Of a stretch of 55,450 nt of DNA, positions 33,454 through 46,308 are shown in pieces. Under the pieces are notes generated by a model. The model was not told where the DNA came from. It did not search any database and worked only from the letters and a program-made list of their open reading frames with translations. Within the stretch, counting starts at the first letter, position 1. Each line of letters opens with the position of its first letter. Source of the stretch: JBBDYH01 sp040901795 (lineage in GTDB: Bacteria; Planctomycetota; Planctomycetia; Pirellulales; JALHPA01); contig JBBDYH010000003.1 in NCBI GenBank assembly GCA_040901795.1, positions 1 to 55,450 on the forward strand. The letters run 5' to 3'. The position numbers and the translations under genes are program-made.

Positions 33454-34039
33454 GATCGTCCTCGCGAAGTGTAGCCCTCTCGCTCCGCGAGAGGAAGCAA
33501 AGTGTATGCCCTACGGTTGGAGTTCAAGCTTTAGCTTGTGCTGGAGTCCAAGCTTCAGCTTGCGCCGAACCGCGGGCATGCACTTGGCATACCAACATAC
33601 ACGAGAGAACCCATTTCGCGAGAATTGCCCGCAATCTTTGTGATGGGCGTTATTAAACGGCAGACAGCCGCCAAGGCACGTGTCGCGGAAGCGATACAGA
33701 TGTCGTCAGAAAGGTCGCGCTTTTCCTCGTTCCCGAGGTGCCCGTGGAACGCACGGCGCGAGCGCTCTCCCTCGTATCCGTGTCGCCTCTTCAGGGCTCG
33801 GCCATTTTTATTGCGATGGTTCCAGGGGCTAGCGCCCGGCTTGCGCCCCTGGCCATTGAGTTTTCGCCCGCATCGGGGCTCGCCCTCTTCCGGGCCGATC
33901 CCAAACCGGTCAACACGAAAGCTGGCGCGAAGGTACCAATGCCAACAGGCCTCCAGTTCGCTCTAGGCACGAATTGTGTTACCATGCGCGGACACCCAGG
34001 AGGATTGGAAGGCAGCTAACGAGTACGGAGGAAACGGCC
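33454..34039. other. 586-base intergenic region with REP-like units
   Basis: Repeat units occupy 33471-33563. The rest, to the WD40 start, has one CGTTCCCGAGG-like degraded hairpin near 33731-33751 and nothing else that I can name. The open frames here are rich in Arg/Pro/Ser and follow the repeats. Confidence 0.5.
33471..33563 (+). repeat. GTAG unit and two tandem GGAG units
   Basis: GTAG-CCCTCTCG CTC CGCGAGAGG lies at 33471-33494. Two same-direction GGAG units, with stems CAAGCT/AGCTTG and loops TT and TC, lie at 33519-33541 and 33543-33563. The two loop variants occur singly at 23645 (TT) and 7709 (TC). Confidence 0.8.
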
Positions 34040-34835
34040 GTGCGTTTGCGCTTCAAACCGCGATTTCGATTCAGCCTGCGAACGTTCTTGCTGTTCGTGT
34101 TGTTGGCAGGTGTGGGCGGAGCCTGGTATCTGAGGACGGTTTACGACCGACCCATCCCGACATCTGCCACGGAATTCACCGCCCACAAAGGAATGGTTCT
34201 GGCTATTGCCATATCCCGCCGCGGCGACCTTCTTGCAACCGCCGGTGAAGATCAGACGATCAAGATTTGGCAGTTGGTTCCTAAGGGCATGAAGCTCCGC
34301 AAGACGATCACTGGGCACTCCGCACAAGTCCGAGCACTGATGTTCACCGCCGATGGAGAGTCTCTCCTCGCGGCAGATCAGGGCGGGACCGTCAAGGTGT
34401 GGGACGTGGAGACGGGTGCGGAGCAAAAGTCGTTTACTACGGCAGGAGCTCGCGAGCGCCCCTTTCCCGCCTTGTCGCCGGGCGGGCGATTCCTGGCATG
34501 GATACGCCACGACGGCAAGTATGAGGTCTGGGACTTGTCGACGGAGAAGCAAGTTTCGGCCGGTGAAGGGGCATAGGCGCTGAAGACGCGGCCCTGTCCC
34601 CAGATGGAAAGACGCTCAGCATTGCGGGCGGGCAGGTGCGGGTCATCGACACAGCATCAAACAAAGTCACCAGCGTTCGGCGCAGCCACTACCGTGCCAC
34701 GGCGATCTCTCCAGACGGCCGCTTCCTGGCCATTAGTGATGGCAACGTTCCCATCATCGGCCTCGAAACCGGCAAACAGGTTGGCATCGTCATTGCGAAA
34801 GACCGATGGGTGCGGTCGATCGCCTTCTCCGCCGA
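34040..34835 (+). pseudogene. WD40 membrane protein, frameshifted and truncated by IS remnant
   Basis: A start with GGAGG eight bases before GTG at 34040 gives RLRFKPRFRFSLRTFLLFVL, a typical planctomycete membrane-anchor N-terminus (TM about residues 12-30). WD40 repeats follow (GEDQTIKIWQLV, GGTVKVWDVETGAEQ, KYEVWDLSTEKQ). The frame stops at 34576. A different frame continues the same kind of sequence (AALSPDGKTLSIAGG, ATAISPDGRFLAISDGN, RSIAFS), so one base has been gained or lost near 34575. At about 34835 WD40 sequence ends in the start region of an IS3-like orfA on the other strand. The gene cannot make an intact protein. Confidence 0.82.
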
Positions 34836-35005
34836 GAGCATCGCCTCGGCTTCACGAAGCTTGCGGATGACCTGCTCCGGTGTGTGTCGCTTCCGTTTCA
34901 TCGAGAATCTCCTTGCCCTGCTGGGGCGATGAGACTCTCATAACATCTGGATCAGATTTTGGGGAGCAGGCCATACCCCGTACGCGTCAGGCACAGGGGT
35001 GGCTG
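34836..35005 (-). mobile_element. IS3-family remnant (5' end of orfA)
   Basis: The minus strand from 34901 reads MKRKRHTPEQVIRKLREAEA followed by ML(S), which is the start of IS3-family transposase OrfA, then breaks off into the inverted WD40 gene. Only about 22 codons remain. Upstream of it (to about 35000) lies a probable IS end region with GATTTTGGGGAGCAGGCCAT. The exact left end and inverted repeat are not resolved; the other end is lost. Confidence 0.7.
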
Positions 35006-35007
35006 AC

Positions 35008-35859
35008 CTACTTGAAACTCTTGCGCCGCAAATTGCGCCACTCGGCGAAGGTGGGCCAAAAGCGGCCAAACGCAACAACGATGCACGCGCCGATCCAGCC
35101 TATGCCAGCGGACGGTTCGGGGACCGCCGCAACTCGCATGGAGATCCCCGGGTCGGTGAAGGAAACCCATGATTCTTCTGTCACTCCGACGCCCCGAGTT
35201 ATGGTAAACGAAATTCCCGCGTCCATAAACGTCGCGCCAGGAAAACGCGCGGAGTCATAATGCAACGAGCGTTCAAAAGGGCCGGGCGTATTGATAATCC
35301 ACTCCGCGGCGGCGCCTACTACGTTTCCATGAGCGTCCGTGACGACAGGATTCAACGGATTATCATAATACTGGCCAGAAACACGGATTGTGATCTCGTC
35401 GCCGGCAGCCAACACACCCCTTACATCGAAGTCAACGGCGGCCAGGAAGGCGTAAAAGCCGTATAAGGGGTGCCAGTCGGCCTCCGTCAAATGGATTTGA
35501 CTAGAAGAGCGAATCCTCGAAACCAAATGGCCCACTCCGCCCGTGAGATCTTGCGGTAGGCCGGCGATAGATAGTTTGCTATCCAAGTCGAACTCGTTGG
35601 CAACGAATCCGAGATTGTGTATCACCGATCCGCCCACACGGAATATCGCACGTCCGCCGTCCTCAAATGTCACGAGTTCATCGAGGCGCTCGCCAGACCA
35701 ATGGAGGGGAGTGTCAAAATAATCGGGACGCAGGCCCAGGATTCCCGCGGACTCAATGGTGCCGGCTACATTGATAAAGAGGGCCCCCGGCGCTTGACGA
35801 ACATGAAGACAAAGGGTGCATGTAAACAGGAGCACAACCCAGGCGTTTCTGTAGCTCAT
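35008..35859 (-). CDS. PEP-CTERM sorting domain protein
   Basis: An exported protein of 283 residues. The signal peptide is WVVLLFTCTLCLHVRQAPGA. The middle is strand-rich. The C-terminus has VPEPSAGIGWIGACIVVAFGR followed by a basic tail ending RRKSFK, the PEP-CTERM pattern (VPEP, hydrophobic helix, Arg/Lys cluster) recognised by exosortase. No exosortase gene is in this window. GAAAGG lies about nine bases before the start. A surface or extracellular-matrix role is likely; its ligand is unknown. Confidence 0.85.
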   Translation of the reverse strand: MSYRNAWVVLLFTCTLCLHVRQAPGALFINVAGTIESAGILGLRPDYFDTPLHWSGERLDELVTFEDGGRAIFRVGGSVIHNLGFVANEFDLDSKLSIAGLPQDLTGGVGHLVSRIRSSSQIHLTEADWHPLYGFYAFLAAVDFDVRGVLAAGDEITIRVSGQYYDNPLNPVVTDAHGNVVGAAAEWIINTPGPFERSLHYDSARFPGATFMDAGISFTITRGVGVTEESWVSFTDPGISMRVAAVPEPSAGIGWIGACIVVAFGRFWPTFAEWRNLRRKSFK

Positions 35860-36185
35860 TAGCGGTCACACCTTTCAAGAAGACGGCCCGTGGGCTCCAA
35901 CTCATCGCGCTCAGGACAATTGCGCCTTTGGCATAAACGAACGATGAATTGACCTAGCCTCAGGTGCTATGGTTCTTCCGCCCAGAGCCCAGCGGATGTG
36001 ACCGAGAAAGTAGGAGACGCGACAATTTTGCAGAAAGCCGTAAGAATGCGCGGCGGTGACGAGAGCGCCGACACGCGGTTACGCCGACGTATTGCGGGAA
36101 GCCCAGCGCTACCCAAAGGGTACGTTCTGGTTGCGATTAATCGCACTACCGCGATCTACGCTGATTCAAAAGGATCGCGGAGCCT
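35860..36185. other. 326-base intergenic region
   Basis: Two minus-strand genes lie on either side. The frames here are shadows or short Arg-rich runs. No hairpin repeats or clear promoter were found; the first 20 bases are the ribosome site of the PEP-CTERM gene. Confidence 0.4.
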
Positions 36186-39779
<3,594 letters not shown>

Positions 39780-40062
39780 TGTACGAAGTACGAATTACGA
39801 AGGACAAAGGACGAATTAACAGAAGCAAACAAAGGAAACGAAGGAGGCCAACGGCCGCAACCAGCTCTTCGTTATCTTCGCGTCCTTCTGTTCAGAAACT
39901 TATTCTCAAAAGGAAGTTCAGAATTTGTATTACACACAAAGTCTCGGCAGCGATGAGCTATGCCAAGTCGCTGGTCGTATCTGTGTTCATCCGTCTTCGT
40001 CTGTGTTCATCGGTGTTCCTTGCCAGTGGGACGGCACACGGAGTGTGCCTACTACATTGAAG
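39780..40062. repeat. degenerate short-unit repeats upstream of the kinase
   Basis: The first 60 bases are built of ACGAAGTACGAATTACGAAGGACAAAGGACG-like units (quoted loosely), followed by AACAGAAGCAAACAAAGGAAACGAAGG. Near 39980-40020 GTGTTCATC is reiterated (TGTGTTCATCCGTC, TGTGTTCATCGGTG). Similar units occur at 24200, 50139-50222, 53213 and 55150. No gene is seen in the interval. Confidence 0.6.
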
Positions 40063-40695
40063 TCAGTCATGAAAATCCTCGGAGCCTTTTCCACGGACTA
40101 GCTCGCTGCGGAGGCGAAGCAGTGCGCGGCCGAAGCGCTTGCGGACCGCTGCCGGCTCGATGTCGAGCACGGCGGCGATCTCGTCGTGCGCAAGCCCCTC
40201 GAAGATCCGCATGTAAATCACTTCGCGATCGACCTCGTTGAGCTTCGCAAGCGAGTATCGCACGCGCTCGGCCAGTTCTTGATTGGCCACATGTTGATCG
40301 GGGTTGTGACCGGGAGCGGCCAGGTGTTTGACGAGCACCAGCGAGGACCGCGCCGGAAGGTCAACCTCGCGGCTGGCGGCTCGGCCGGTGGCCCGCAGGT
40401 GGCGGCGACGCGCCTTTTGCAGCCGCTCCTGGGCGGTTTTTCGGAGCCAGAGACGAAACGGCATCGGCCGCCGCTGGAACCAGTTGTCGAGCCGGCGGTA
40501 GGCCTCCAGTTGGGCCTCTTGTACGATGTCGGAGGCGTCGACGCGGCCGCGGAGTTGAGGATCGATCCGGAAGCGGATCGCGTCGATCAGGTAGCCGCGG
40601 TGCCAGGCGAACAGCAGGTCAAAAGCCCCCCGCTCACCCGCCTGAATGGCACCGAGCAGTCGTTTGGTTTCGGCGGAGTCGTCGTCGGGTTGCAT
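40063..40695 (-). CDS. ECF RNA polymerase sigma factor (kinase-linked)
   Basis: A 210-residue sigma factor. Region 2 is seen in RGRVDASDIVQEAQLEAYRRL and PFRLWLRKTAQERLQKARRR; region 4 in LNEVDREVIYMRIFEGLAHDEIAAVLDIEPAAVRKRFGRAL (motifs quoted in part). The ATG at 40695 has AGGG upstream. It lies 283 bases upstream of the WD40 kinase on the same strand, the recurring planctomycete sigma-kinase arrangement in which the kinase is thought to regulate the sigma factor. Confidence 0.88.
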   Translation of the reverse strand: MQPDDDSAETKRLLGAIQAGERGAFDLLFAWHRGYLIDAIRFRIDPQLRGRVDASDIVQEAQLEAYRRLDNWFQRRPMPFRLWLRKTAQERLQKARRRHLRATGRAASREVDLPARSSLVLVKHLAAPGHNPDQHVANQELAERVRYSLAKLNEVDREVIYMRIFEGLAHDEIAAVLDIEPAAVRKRFGRALLRLRSELVRGKGSEDFHD

Positions 40696-40996
40696 CGCTT
40701 GAGTTCCCTTCAGGCGAATTACGGCAATCTAGCGGTCGATCAGGCAAACGGCAACTAGGTAACCCGAAGCGTGAGCGAGGAACCGGCTGATTCGGCCTCG
40801 CTTACGCGTCGGGTTGCGATTGCTGAATTCGCCAGAATTCAGGCGCCCCGAACTCTGGCGAGTTCGGCTACTGAGCAACGCCTACTGACTTCCGCCCAAG
40901 TTATGGGAAATGTGACAGAGAAGCTGGAATCGCAGGCGCGGATGAACTACATTCGGCAACGTTTGCCCCTCAATCGGCATCAACGCCGTGTGAACT
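40696..40996. other. 301-base divergent intergenic region
   Basis: This lies between the divergent sigma and comEC genes. CGCCAGAATTC and GCGCCCCGAACTCTGGCG pair loosely near 40830-40860. A frame at 40771-41007 overlaps the comEC start and is not supported. Promoters for both genes must lie here but none is clear. Confidence 0.4.
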
Positions 40997-43624
40997 TTGA
41001 GCGCTGAAATCGAAAGCTCGACGCATGCCATCGCGGCTCCCGCGGCCAGGCCGCCGAGAGCGCTTATCAAACAGGCCGACCGAGGCGTGCGTCGGGCTAC
41101 GGAGTCGCAGCCGTTGATGATCGTCGCCGTGGCGCTGGCCGCCGGAATTGTTGTCGATCGGCATATGCCGGCGCCTGTTGCAGTCTGGTTGGCCATAGGG
41201 GCAATGGCGCTAGCGGCATGGTTCATTCTGGATGGGCGAATCACGCCCTTTGTCGCCGCGGCGACCGTGCCACCGCAGCCAGACGCGTTACCCAAGCCGA
41301 TTGCGCCACCCAGATTTTGGCGGGCCGGATTCGCGATTGCCGCCTTGCTTTTAGCAGTCGCGGCTTGCGGCGGCTTGCGGCATCACCTGCACTGGCGGCT
41401 TTTTGCGGCGAATGACATTGGCCGCTTTGCACGCGAACTGCCGCAGCCGGTGTGCTTGGAGGTGGTCGCCCTCTCCGGCCCGCGCCGCCGCCCTGCCCCG
41501 CCGCCCGATCCCTTGCGTTCGGTTGCCCAGAGCGCGCACACGATGCTTCGCGTTCGTGCAACGGCCATGCGCGACGGCGACTTCTGGCGAACGGTCGATG
41601 GCCGCGCCACTCTGATGGTCGATGGCTCGCTCTTGGGCGTTCAGGCCGGCGACCGGCTGCGCGTCGTAGGCCAGCTTCAGGCCCCGCCGCCCCCGGGCAA
41701 CCCGGGGGAGTTCGACTTCGCCTGGCACCGCCGCGGCGACCGGGAGCTGGCGGCGATTCGCGTCGATCATCCCGACTGCGTGCAGGTGGTGGAGACCGCG
41801 CCGGCGTATTCCGTGCGCCGTGCGCTGGGCAAGCTCCGCAGCGCCGGCGACCGGCTGTTATGGGGCACGTTGTCGCACGAGCGCGCCGGACTGGCCGCCG
41901 CCGTTCTGCTCGGGACGCGCGAGCAGCTCGACGACGAGGTGCAGAATCAATTCCTCGTCACGGGAACCGTGCACATCCTGTCGATCTCCGGGCTGCACGT
42001 CGGCATTTTGGCGTATGTGCTCTTCAAGGCGTTTCGCACGGGGTGGATTCCCCGCGGGCCGGCACTTGTTGCAGTGGCGGTAATCACACTGTCGTATGCA
42101 CTGTTGACCGACGCCGAGCCGCCGGCGCTGCGCGCGACGGTGCTGGTGTGGGCGGTTTGCGGCGCTACCTATCTGGGTCGCGGTCGATTGGGAGCGAACT
42201 CGCTGGCGCTGGCGGCGATCGTGGTGCTCGCGCTCAACCCGGCGGATTTGTTTCGCACCGGGACACAGCTCTCATTCCTCTCGGTGGCGACGCTCATGGC
42301 GCTCGGGCCTTGCTGGCCGCAGCGCCGCCGTGAGGACGCGCTCACGCGGCTGATTCGCGTCACGCGTCCGTGGCCGGTTCGCGCGTCGCGCGCGGTGGGA
42401 AAAAACGTCGGAGCACTCGCTTTCGCCGGCCTGATGATCTGGCTCGTCACGTCCCCCTTGGTGGCTCGCCAGTTCCACATCGTGTCGCTGTCGGCGCTCG
42501 TGCTTAATGTTGTGCTATGGATTCCGGTCCTGATTGCAATGGTCTCGGGGTTTGCCATCTTGGCGTTCGGTTGGCTGTTGCCGCCATTGGGCGCGTTGTC
42601 TGGCGCCGTTTGCGATTTCAACCTGGGTGTGATCGAGTGGTCGATCGATGCGGCGGCGCGAGTGCCGGGAAGTCACCTGTGGGTCGCGGGCCCTCCAGCG
42701 GGCTGGCTTTACGTGTATTACGCGCTGCTTGCTTTGCCCTTGTTGACGCCGAAATGGATTTCACACCGTCGGAGTCTGTTGTGGGCGGGGGCATGGATCG
42801 GCGCTACCGTGGTGTATGCGGCCGTAAGTCAGTCCACATCGGCGGAGCGGGAGCTCGTGTGCGGATTCGTCTCAGTGGGCCACGGCTCGGCGGTTGTGCT
42901 GGAGCTGCCCGATGGCCAGGTGTGGTTGTATGATGCCGGCCGGCTTGGCTCGCCGCGCGCGGGCGCGCGGTCGATTGAAGCGTACCTGCGGTCGCGGCGA
43001 ATCTCGCACATCGACGCCATAATTCTCTCGCACGCCGACATCGACCACTACAATGCCGTCCCCGAGCTGCTCGATAAGTTCACCGTGTCGAGTATCTACG
43101 TCTCGCGGCAGATGTTTCGCGAGGAGACGTTCCCCCTGACGGTGTTGCGCGAAGCGGTGGCTGAGGCCGGCGTGCCAGTCGAAACGCTCTCTGTGGGTGA
43201 CGTGCTTATCGCCGGAGATTGCATTGCGAAGGTCCTGCATCCTCCCCCGCAAGGTGTGGATGGCAACGACAACGCGCAGAGCATTGTGTTGAGCGTGGAA
43301 CATGACCGCCGCCGACTGCTGTTGACGGGTGACCTGGAGAGTGAAGGAATGCGGCGGCTGCTGGCCGCTCCTCCGCTGGACTGCGACATTCTGTTGGCGC
43401 CCCACCATGGCAGCGCCCGCAGCGACCCGGCCGCCGTCGTGAATTGGAGCACGCCGGAGTGGGCGATCGTCAGCAGCGGGCAGGGCGCGACGCAATTGGC
43501 AAGCCAGTATCAGCCGCTGTTGGGTCCACGGGCGCTCAACACCGCCGAAGCCGGAGCCGTGCGCGCCCGGCTGAGCGGCGAGCGGGTGGAGGTGCGCGCT
43601 TGGCGAATCGATCCGTGGGACTAA
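40997..43624 (+). CDS. comEC: ComEC/Rec2 DNA-uptake channel
   Basis: An 875-residue inner-membrane competence protein. The N-terminal membrane part includes a DUF4131-type soluble insertion (about 130-260). The Competence domain carries the signature VTGTVHILSISGLHVGILAYV, and about ten transmembrane helices follow. The C-terminal ~240 residues are a metallo-beta-lactamase-like domain with VGHGSAVVLELPDG, SHADIDHYN (HxDxDH), LLTGDLES and LAPHHGSARSD. In known systems it forms the channel that brings single-stranded DNA into the cytoplasm. The start is uncertain: TTG at 40997 has no ribosome site, and ATG at 41117 just before the first helix is possible. Confidence 0.93.
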   Translation: MSAEIESSTHAIAAPAARPPRALIKQADRGVRRATESQPLMIVAVALAAGIVVDRHMPAPVAVWLAIGAMALAAWFILDGRITPFVAAATVPPQPDALPKPIAPPRFWRAGFAIAALLLAVAACGGLRHHLHWRLFAANDIGRFARELPQPVCLEVVALSGPRRRPAPPPDPLRSVAQSAHTMLRVRATAMRDGDFWRTVDGRATLMVDGSLLGVQAGDRLRVVGQLQAPPPPGNPGEFDFAWHRRGDRELAAIRVDHPDCVQVVETAPAYSVRRALGKLRSAGDRLLWGTLSHERAGLAAAVLLGTREQLDDEVQNQFLVTGTVHILSISGLHVGILAYVLFKAFRTGWIPRGPALVAVAVITLSYALLTDAEPPALRATVLVWAVCGATYLGRGRLGANSLALAAIVVLALNPADLFRTGTQLSFLSVATLMALGPCWPQRRREDALTRLIRVTRPWPVRASRAVGKNVGALAFAGLMIWLVTSPLVARQFHIVSLSALVLNVVLWIPVLIAMVSGFAILAFGWLLPPLGALSGAVCDFNLGVIEWSIDAAARVPGSHLWVAGPPAGWLYVYYALLALPLLTPKWISHRRSLLWAGAWIGATVVYAAVSQSTSAERELVCGFVSVGHGSAVVLELPDGQVWLYDAGRLGSPRAGARSIEAYLRSRRISHIDAIILSHADIDHYNAVPELLDKFTVSSIYVSRQMFREETFPLTVLREAVAEAGVPVETLSVGDVLIAGDCIAKVLHPPPQGVDGNDNAQSIVLSVEHDRRRLLLTGDLESEGMRRLLAAPPLDCDILLAPHHGSARSDPAAVVNWSTPEWAIVSSGQGATQLASQYQPLLGPRALNTAEAGAVRARLSGERVEVRAWRIDPWD

Positions 43625-43629
43625 AGGCC

Positions 43630-44433
43630 ATGTCGTACTGGACCGAAAAGGTCGCCGTAGTCACCGGCGCATCGAGCGGGTTGGGCCGCCAGATCGCCAC
43701 AGCGCTTGCCGCTGACGGCGCGTCGGTCGTGCTTGCCGCGCGCGATTCGACACCCCTCGACGCGGCGGCGGCCGAGCTAGCGCAGTCGGCAAGTCGTGTT
43801 ATCCCCGTCGTGGCCGACGTGACGAGTCAGGAGCAAGTCGATCGGCTCGTCCAACACACAATCGACGAGTTTGGCCGACTGGACGCACTCGTGAATTGTG
43901 TGGGCGTCTCCAGTCGCGGTCGCGCGATCGATACTTCGCCCGACGACTTCGCCCGTTCGATGGACATCAATTTGCTTTCGTCGGTCCGCTGTACACGCGC
44001 GGCCGCGCCGCATTTGCTGCAAGCGCGCGGGCACCTGGTCAACATTGGCTCGCTGTCAGGCAAGACCGCTAGCCGTTATCTGGGCGCCTATCCGGCGAGC
44101 AAATTTGCACTGACTGCATACACGCAGCAGCTTCGCCTGGAGCTCGGTCCGGAGGGCTTACATGTGCTGTTGGTGTTGCCTGGGCCCATCGCACGCGACG
44201 ATGCCGGCTTTCGCTATGCGGACCAGGCGGCCGACTTGCCGGCGACCGCCCGTCAACCCGGCGGCGGCGTGAAGCTCAAAGGCATCGATCCGCGCAAGCT
44301 CGCCGGGCGGATACTCCGCGCATGTGAGCGCCGCCGTGCGGAGCTCATCGTGCCCGGCCGCGCGCGGCTGCTATTCGCGCTGCAACAGCTCTCGCCACGG
44401 CTGGGGGATTGGATTCTGCGGCGGATGACATGA
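43630..44433 (+). CDS. short-chain dehydrogenase/reductase
   Basis: A 267-residue classical SDR. The cofactor site is TGASSGLGRQIA (about 12-23), the central NCVG replaces the usual NNAG, the active-site Ser is in NIGSLSG and the Tyr-Lys pair is YPASKFA. The C-terminal part LKGIDPRKLAGRILRACERR and VPGRARLLFALQQLSPRL resembles membrane-associated SDRs such as DHRS7/YqjQ-like enzymes. It begins six bases after the comEC stop with AAAGG ahead of its ATG, so it is probably co-transcribed. Substrate unknown. Confidence 0.9.
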   Translation: MSYWTEKVAVVTGASSGLGRQIATALAADGASVVLAARDSTPLDAAAAELAQSASRVIPVVADVTSQEQVDRLVQHTIDEFGRLDALVNCVGVSSRGRAIDTSPDDFARSMDINLLSSVRCTRAAAPHLLQARGHLVNIGSLSGKTASRYLGAYPASKFALTAYTQQLRLELGPEGLHVLLVLPGPIARDDAGFRYADQAADLPATARQPGGGVKLKGIDPRKLAGRILRACERRRAELIVPGRARLLFALQQLSPRLGDWILRRMT

Positions 44434-44525
44434 TTTGGCTTGGTGTTCACAGCGCCACAATGAAGCACGCTCACTCACCTCATTGGCGCTCAGTTCTCTG
44501 CGGATTAGATTGACGTAGCGATTGC

Positions 44526-44557
44526 TGAACCCCGAACCCTGAACCCTGAACCCTCCC
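44526..44557 (+). repeat. TGAACCC tandem directly before the xylA start
   Basis: TGAACCCC-GAACCC-TGAACCC-TGAACCC-TCCC runs up to the ATG at 44558. It is the same unit that encodes the LutA tail at 20031-20058. No Shine-Dalgarno sequence remains in front of xylA, so initiation must use another signal. Confidence 0.8.
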
Positions 44558-45868
44558 ATGCCCGCATTTCCCGACATTCAGACGATCAAATACGAAGGCC
44601 CCCAGAGTAAGAACGCGCTGTCGTTTGCGCATTACAACGCGAGCGAAACGGTCGAAGGCAAATCGATGCGCGACCACTTTCGCTTCAGCGTGGCGTATTG
44701 GCACACGTTCCGCGGCACGGGGAGTGATCCGTTTGGGCCGGGCACGATGATCCGACCGTGGGAAGGGCCCGTCGACAATGTCGAGAACGCCCAGAACCGT
44801 GCCCGCGTGGCATTTGAGTTTATTGAGAAGCTGGGGGCGCCGTTTTATTGCTTCCACGACCGCGACGTGGCGCCGGAAGGTAATTCGCTGGCCGAGACGA
44901 ACAAGAACCTCGACGCAGTGGTTAAGGTGCTCAAGGAAGAGCAACAGCGCACGGGCATCAAGCTGCTTTGGGGGACGGCAAACCTGTTCAGCAACCGCCG
45001 CTACATTCACGGCGCTGCGACCAGCCCCAATGCTGACGCCTTTGCCTTCGCCGCGGCACAGGTGAAGAAGGCGCTCGAAGTCACTAAGGAGTTGGGCGGT
45101 GAAGGCTATACCTTCTGGGGGGGACGAGAAGGGTACTTCAACCTCTATAACACCGACATGAAGCGCGAGATCGACCACCTCGCCCGCTTCATGCACATGG
45201 CCGTCGATTACGCCAAGGACATCGGCTTCAGCGGCCAGTTTTACTTTGAGCCCAAGCCCAAGGAGCCGACCAAGCACCAATACGACTTCGACAGCGCGGC
45301 GTGCATCAACTTCCTGCGGGCGTACGGGCTGGAGAAGCACATCAAAATGAACATCGAGGCGAACCATGCCACGCTGGCCGGCCACACGATGCACCACGAG
45401 CTGGAGTACGCCGCGTCGCAGGGTTTCCTGGGTTCGATCGACGCCAACTACGGGGACCTGATGCTGGGCTGGGACACCGACCAGTTTCCTACCGACATCT
45501 ACCTCACTACGCAGATCATGATGGTGCTCCTGAAGTATGGCGGCTTTACCAGCGGTGGACTGAACTTCGACGCCAAGGTCCGCCGCGAAAGTTTTGAGCC
45601 GGTCGATCTGTTCCATGCGCATATCGGCGGGATGGACGCGTTCGCTCGCGGGCTGAAGGTCGCCGCCGCGATCCGCAAAGATGGTGTGTTGGACCGCATG
45701 CTCAAAGACCGCTACGGCTCGTGGGATACAGGGATTGGCGCCGAGATCGAAGCGGGCAAGCACAGTTTCAAGACGCTGGAGAAGTACATGCTCGACAAGG
45801 GAGATGCTACGCCGAATCTCTCCGGCCGGCAGGAGCTGATTGAGAATCTTATTAATACGTACATCTAA
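44558..45868 (+). CDS. xylA: xylose isomerase
   Basis: A complete 436-residue xylose isomerase, the usual length of the class II enzyme. It interconverts D-xylose and D-xylulose in the cytoplasm. Visible active-site elements are the His/Asp pair in FYCFHDRDVAPEG (about 102-104), Glu and Lys in FYFEPKPKEPTKHQYD (about 231-233), IEANHATLAGH (Glu/His), SIDANYGD and the metal-binding DTDQFPTD, and LNFDAK. No xylulokinase gene is nearby, so it appears unlinked to a xylose operon here. It is preceded by a tandem repeat, not a ribosome site. Confidence 0.97.
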   Translation: MPAFPDIQTIKYEGPQSKNALSFAHYNASETVEGKSMRDHFRFSVAYWHTFRGTGSDPFGPGTMIRPWEGPVDNVENAQNRARVAFEFIEKLGAPFYCFHDRDVAPEGNSLAETNKNLDAVVKVLKEEQQRTGIKLLWGTANLFSNRRYIHGAATSPNADAFAFAAAQVKKALEVTKELGGEGYTFWGGREGYFNLYNTDMKREIDHLARFMHMAVDYAKDIGFSGQFYFEPKPKEPTKHQYDFDSAACINFLRAYGLEKHIKMNIEANHATLAGHTMHHELEYAASQGFLGSIDANYGDLMLGWDTDQFPTDIYLTTQIMMVLLKYGGFTSGGLNFDAKVRRESFEPVDLFHAHIGGMDAFARGLKVAAAIRKDGVLDRMLKDRYGSWDTGIGAEIEAGKHSFKTLEKYMLDKGDATPNLSGRQELIENLINTYI

Positions 45869-45946
45869 TACGGTTAAATCAGTGTGGCAAAGGTCCGCTT
45901 GACGCAAGGAAACCGAAGGTTACGTCCAATGCCGACCGTCCGAACG

Positions 45947-46308
45947 CTACGGCAGTTCCATTGCTGCCTTAAGACACTCTTCGACTCGCTTCGCTGCATG
46001 GTCGCTTGCGGCAGGCTGCCAAGCTTTCGCAAAATCTTGCTCTTGTCGATTGTCGATAGGTTGACGCAGTTAACGACTGAGTCATGTCGCAGTCCAGACT
46101 GCTGACCCTCGGGAGTGGCAAGTTCGATAAGACATTGCGTTGGCTCTCCAGACCGCCGCGTTACGCTGGTGATCTGCACGACGATTGTGTTGTGAAGGCG
46201 CCCGTTGTCCCGGTCGTTTTGGACGACGAGTGTGGGTCGAACTTTGGTCTGACTCCCGGAGGCGAATGGATAATCGACCAAAACCACGTCACCTCGTTGA
46301 ACGTTCAT
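45947..46308 (-). pseudogene. MazF/PemK-family toxin, C-terminus frameshifted
   Basis: The opening MNVQRGDVVLVDYPFASGSQTKVRPTLVVQND is the PemK/MazF core (quoted in part), with GDVV, RPTLVV and the later SVVNCVNLSTIDKSKIL strand characteristic of these mRNA interferases. After LGSLP the frame runs on with unrelated basic sequence to 45874. In another frame the expected end, ASDHAAKRVEECLKAAMELP, stops at 45947. One base is therefore missing near 46010. The first 100 residues are intact, so some function is possible. Its ATG overlaps the antitoxin stop (ATGA). Confidence 0.82.

Noticed and set aside
33471..33563. Calling each hairpin an intrinsic terminator
   Set aside because: Most lack a trailing U run and many lie upstream of or inside genes.
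44480..45907. 475-codon ORF antisense to xylose isomerase
   Set aside because: xylA on the plus strand has every family motif; the antisense frame is a codon-bias artefact.
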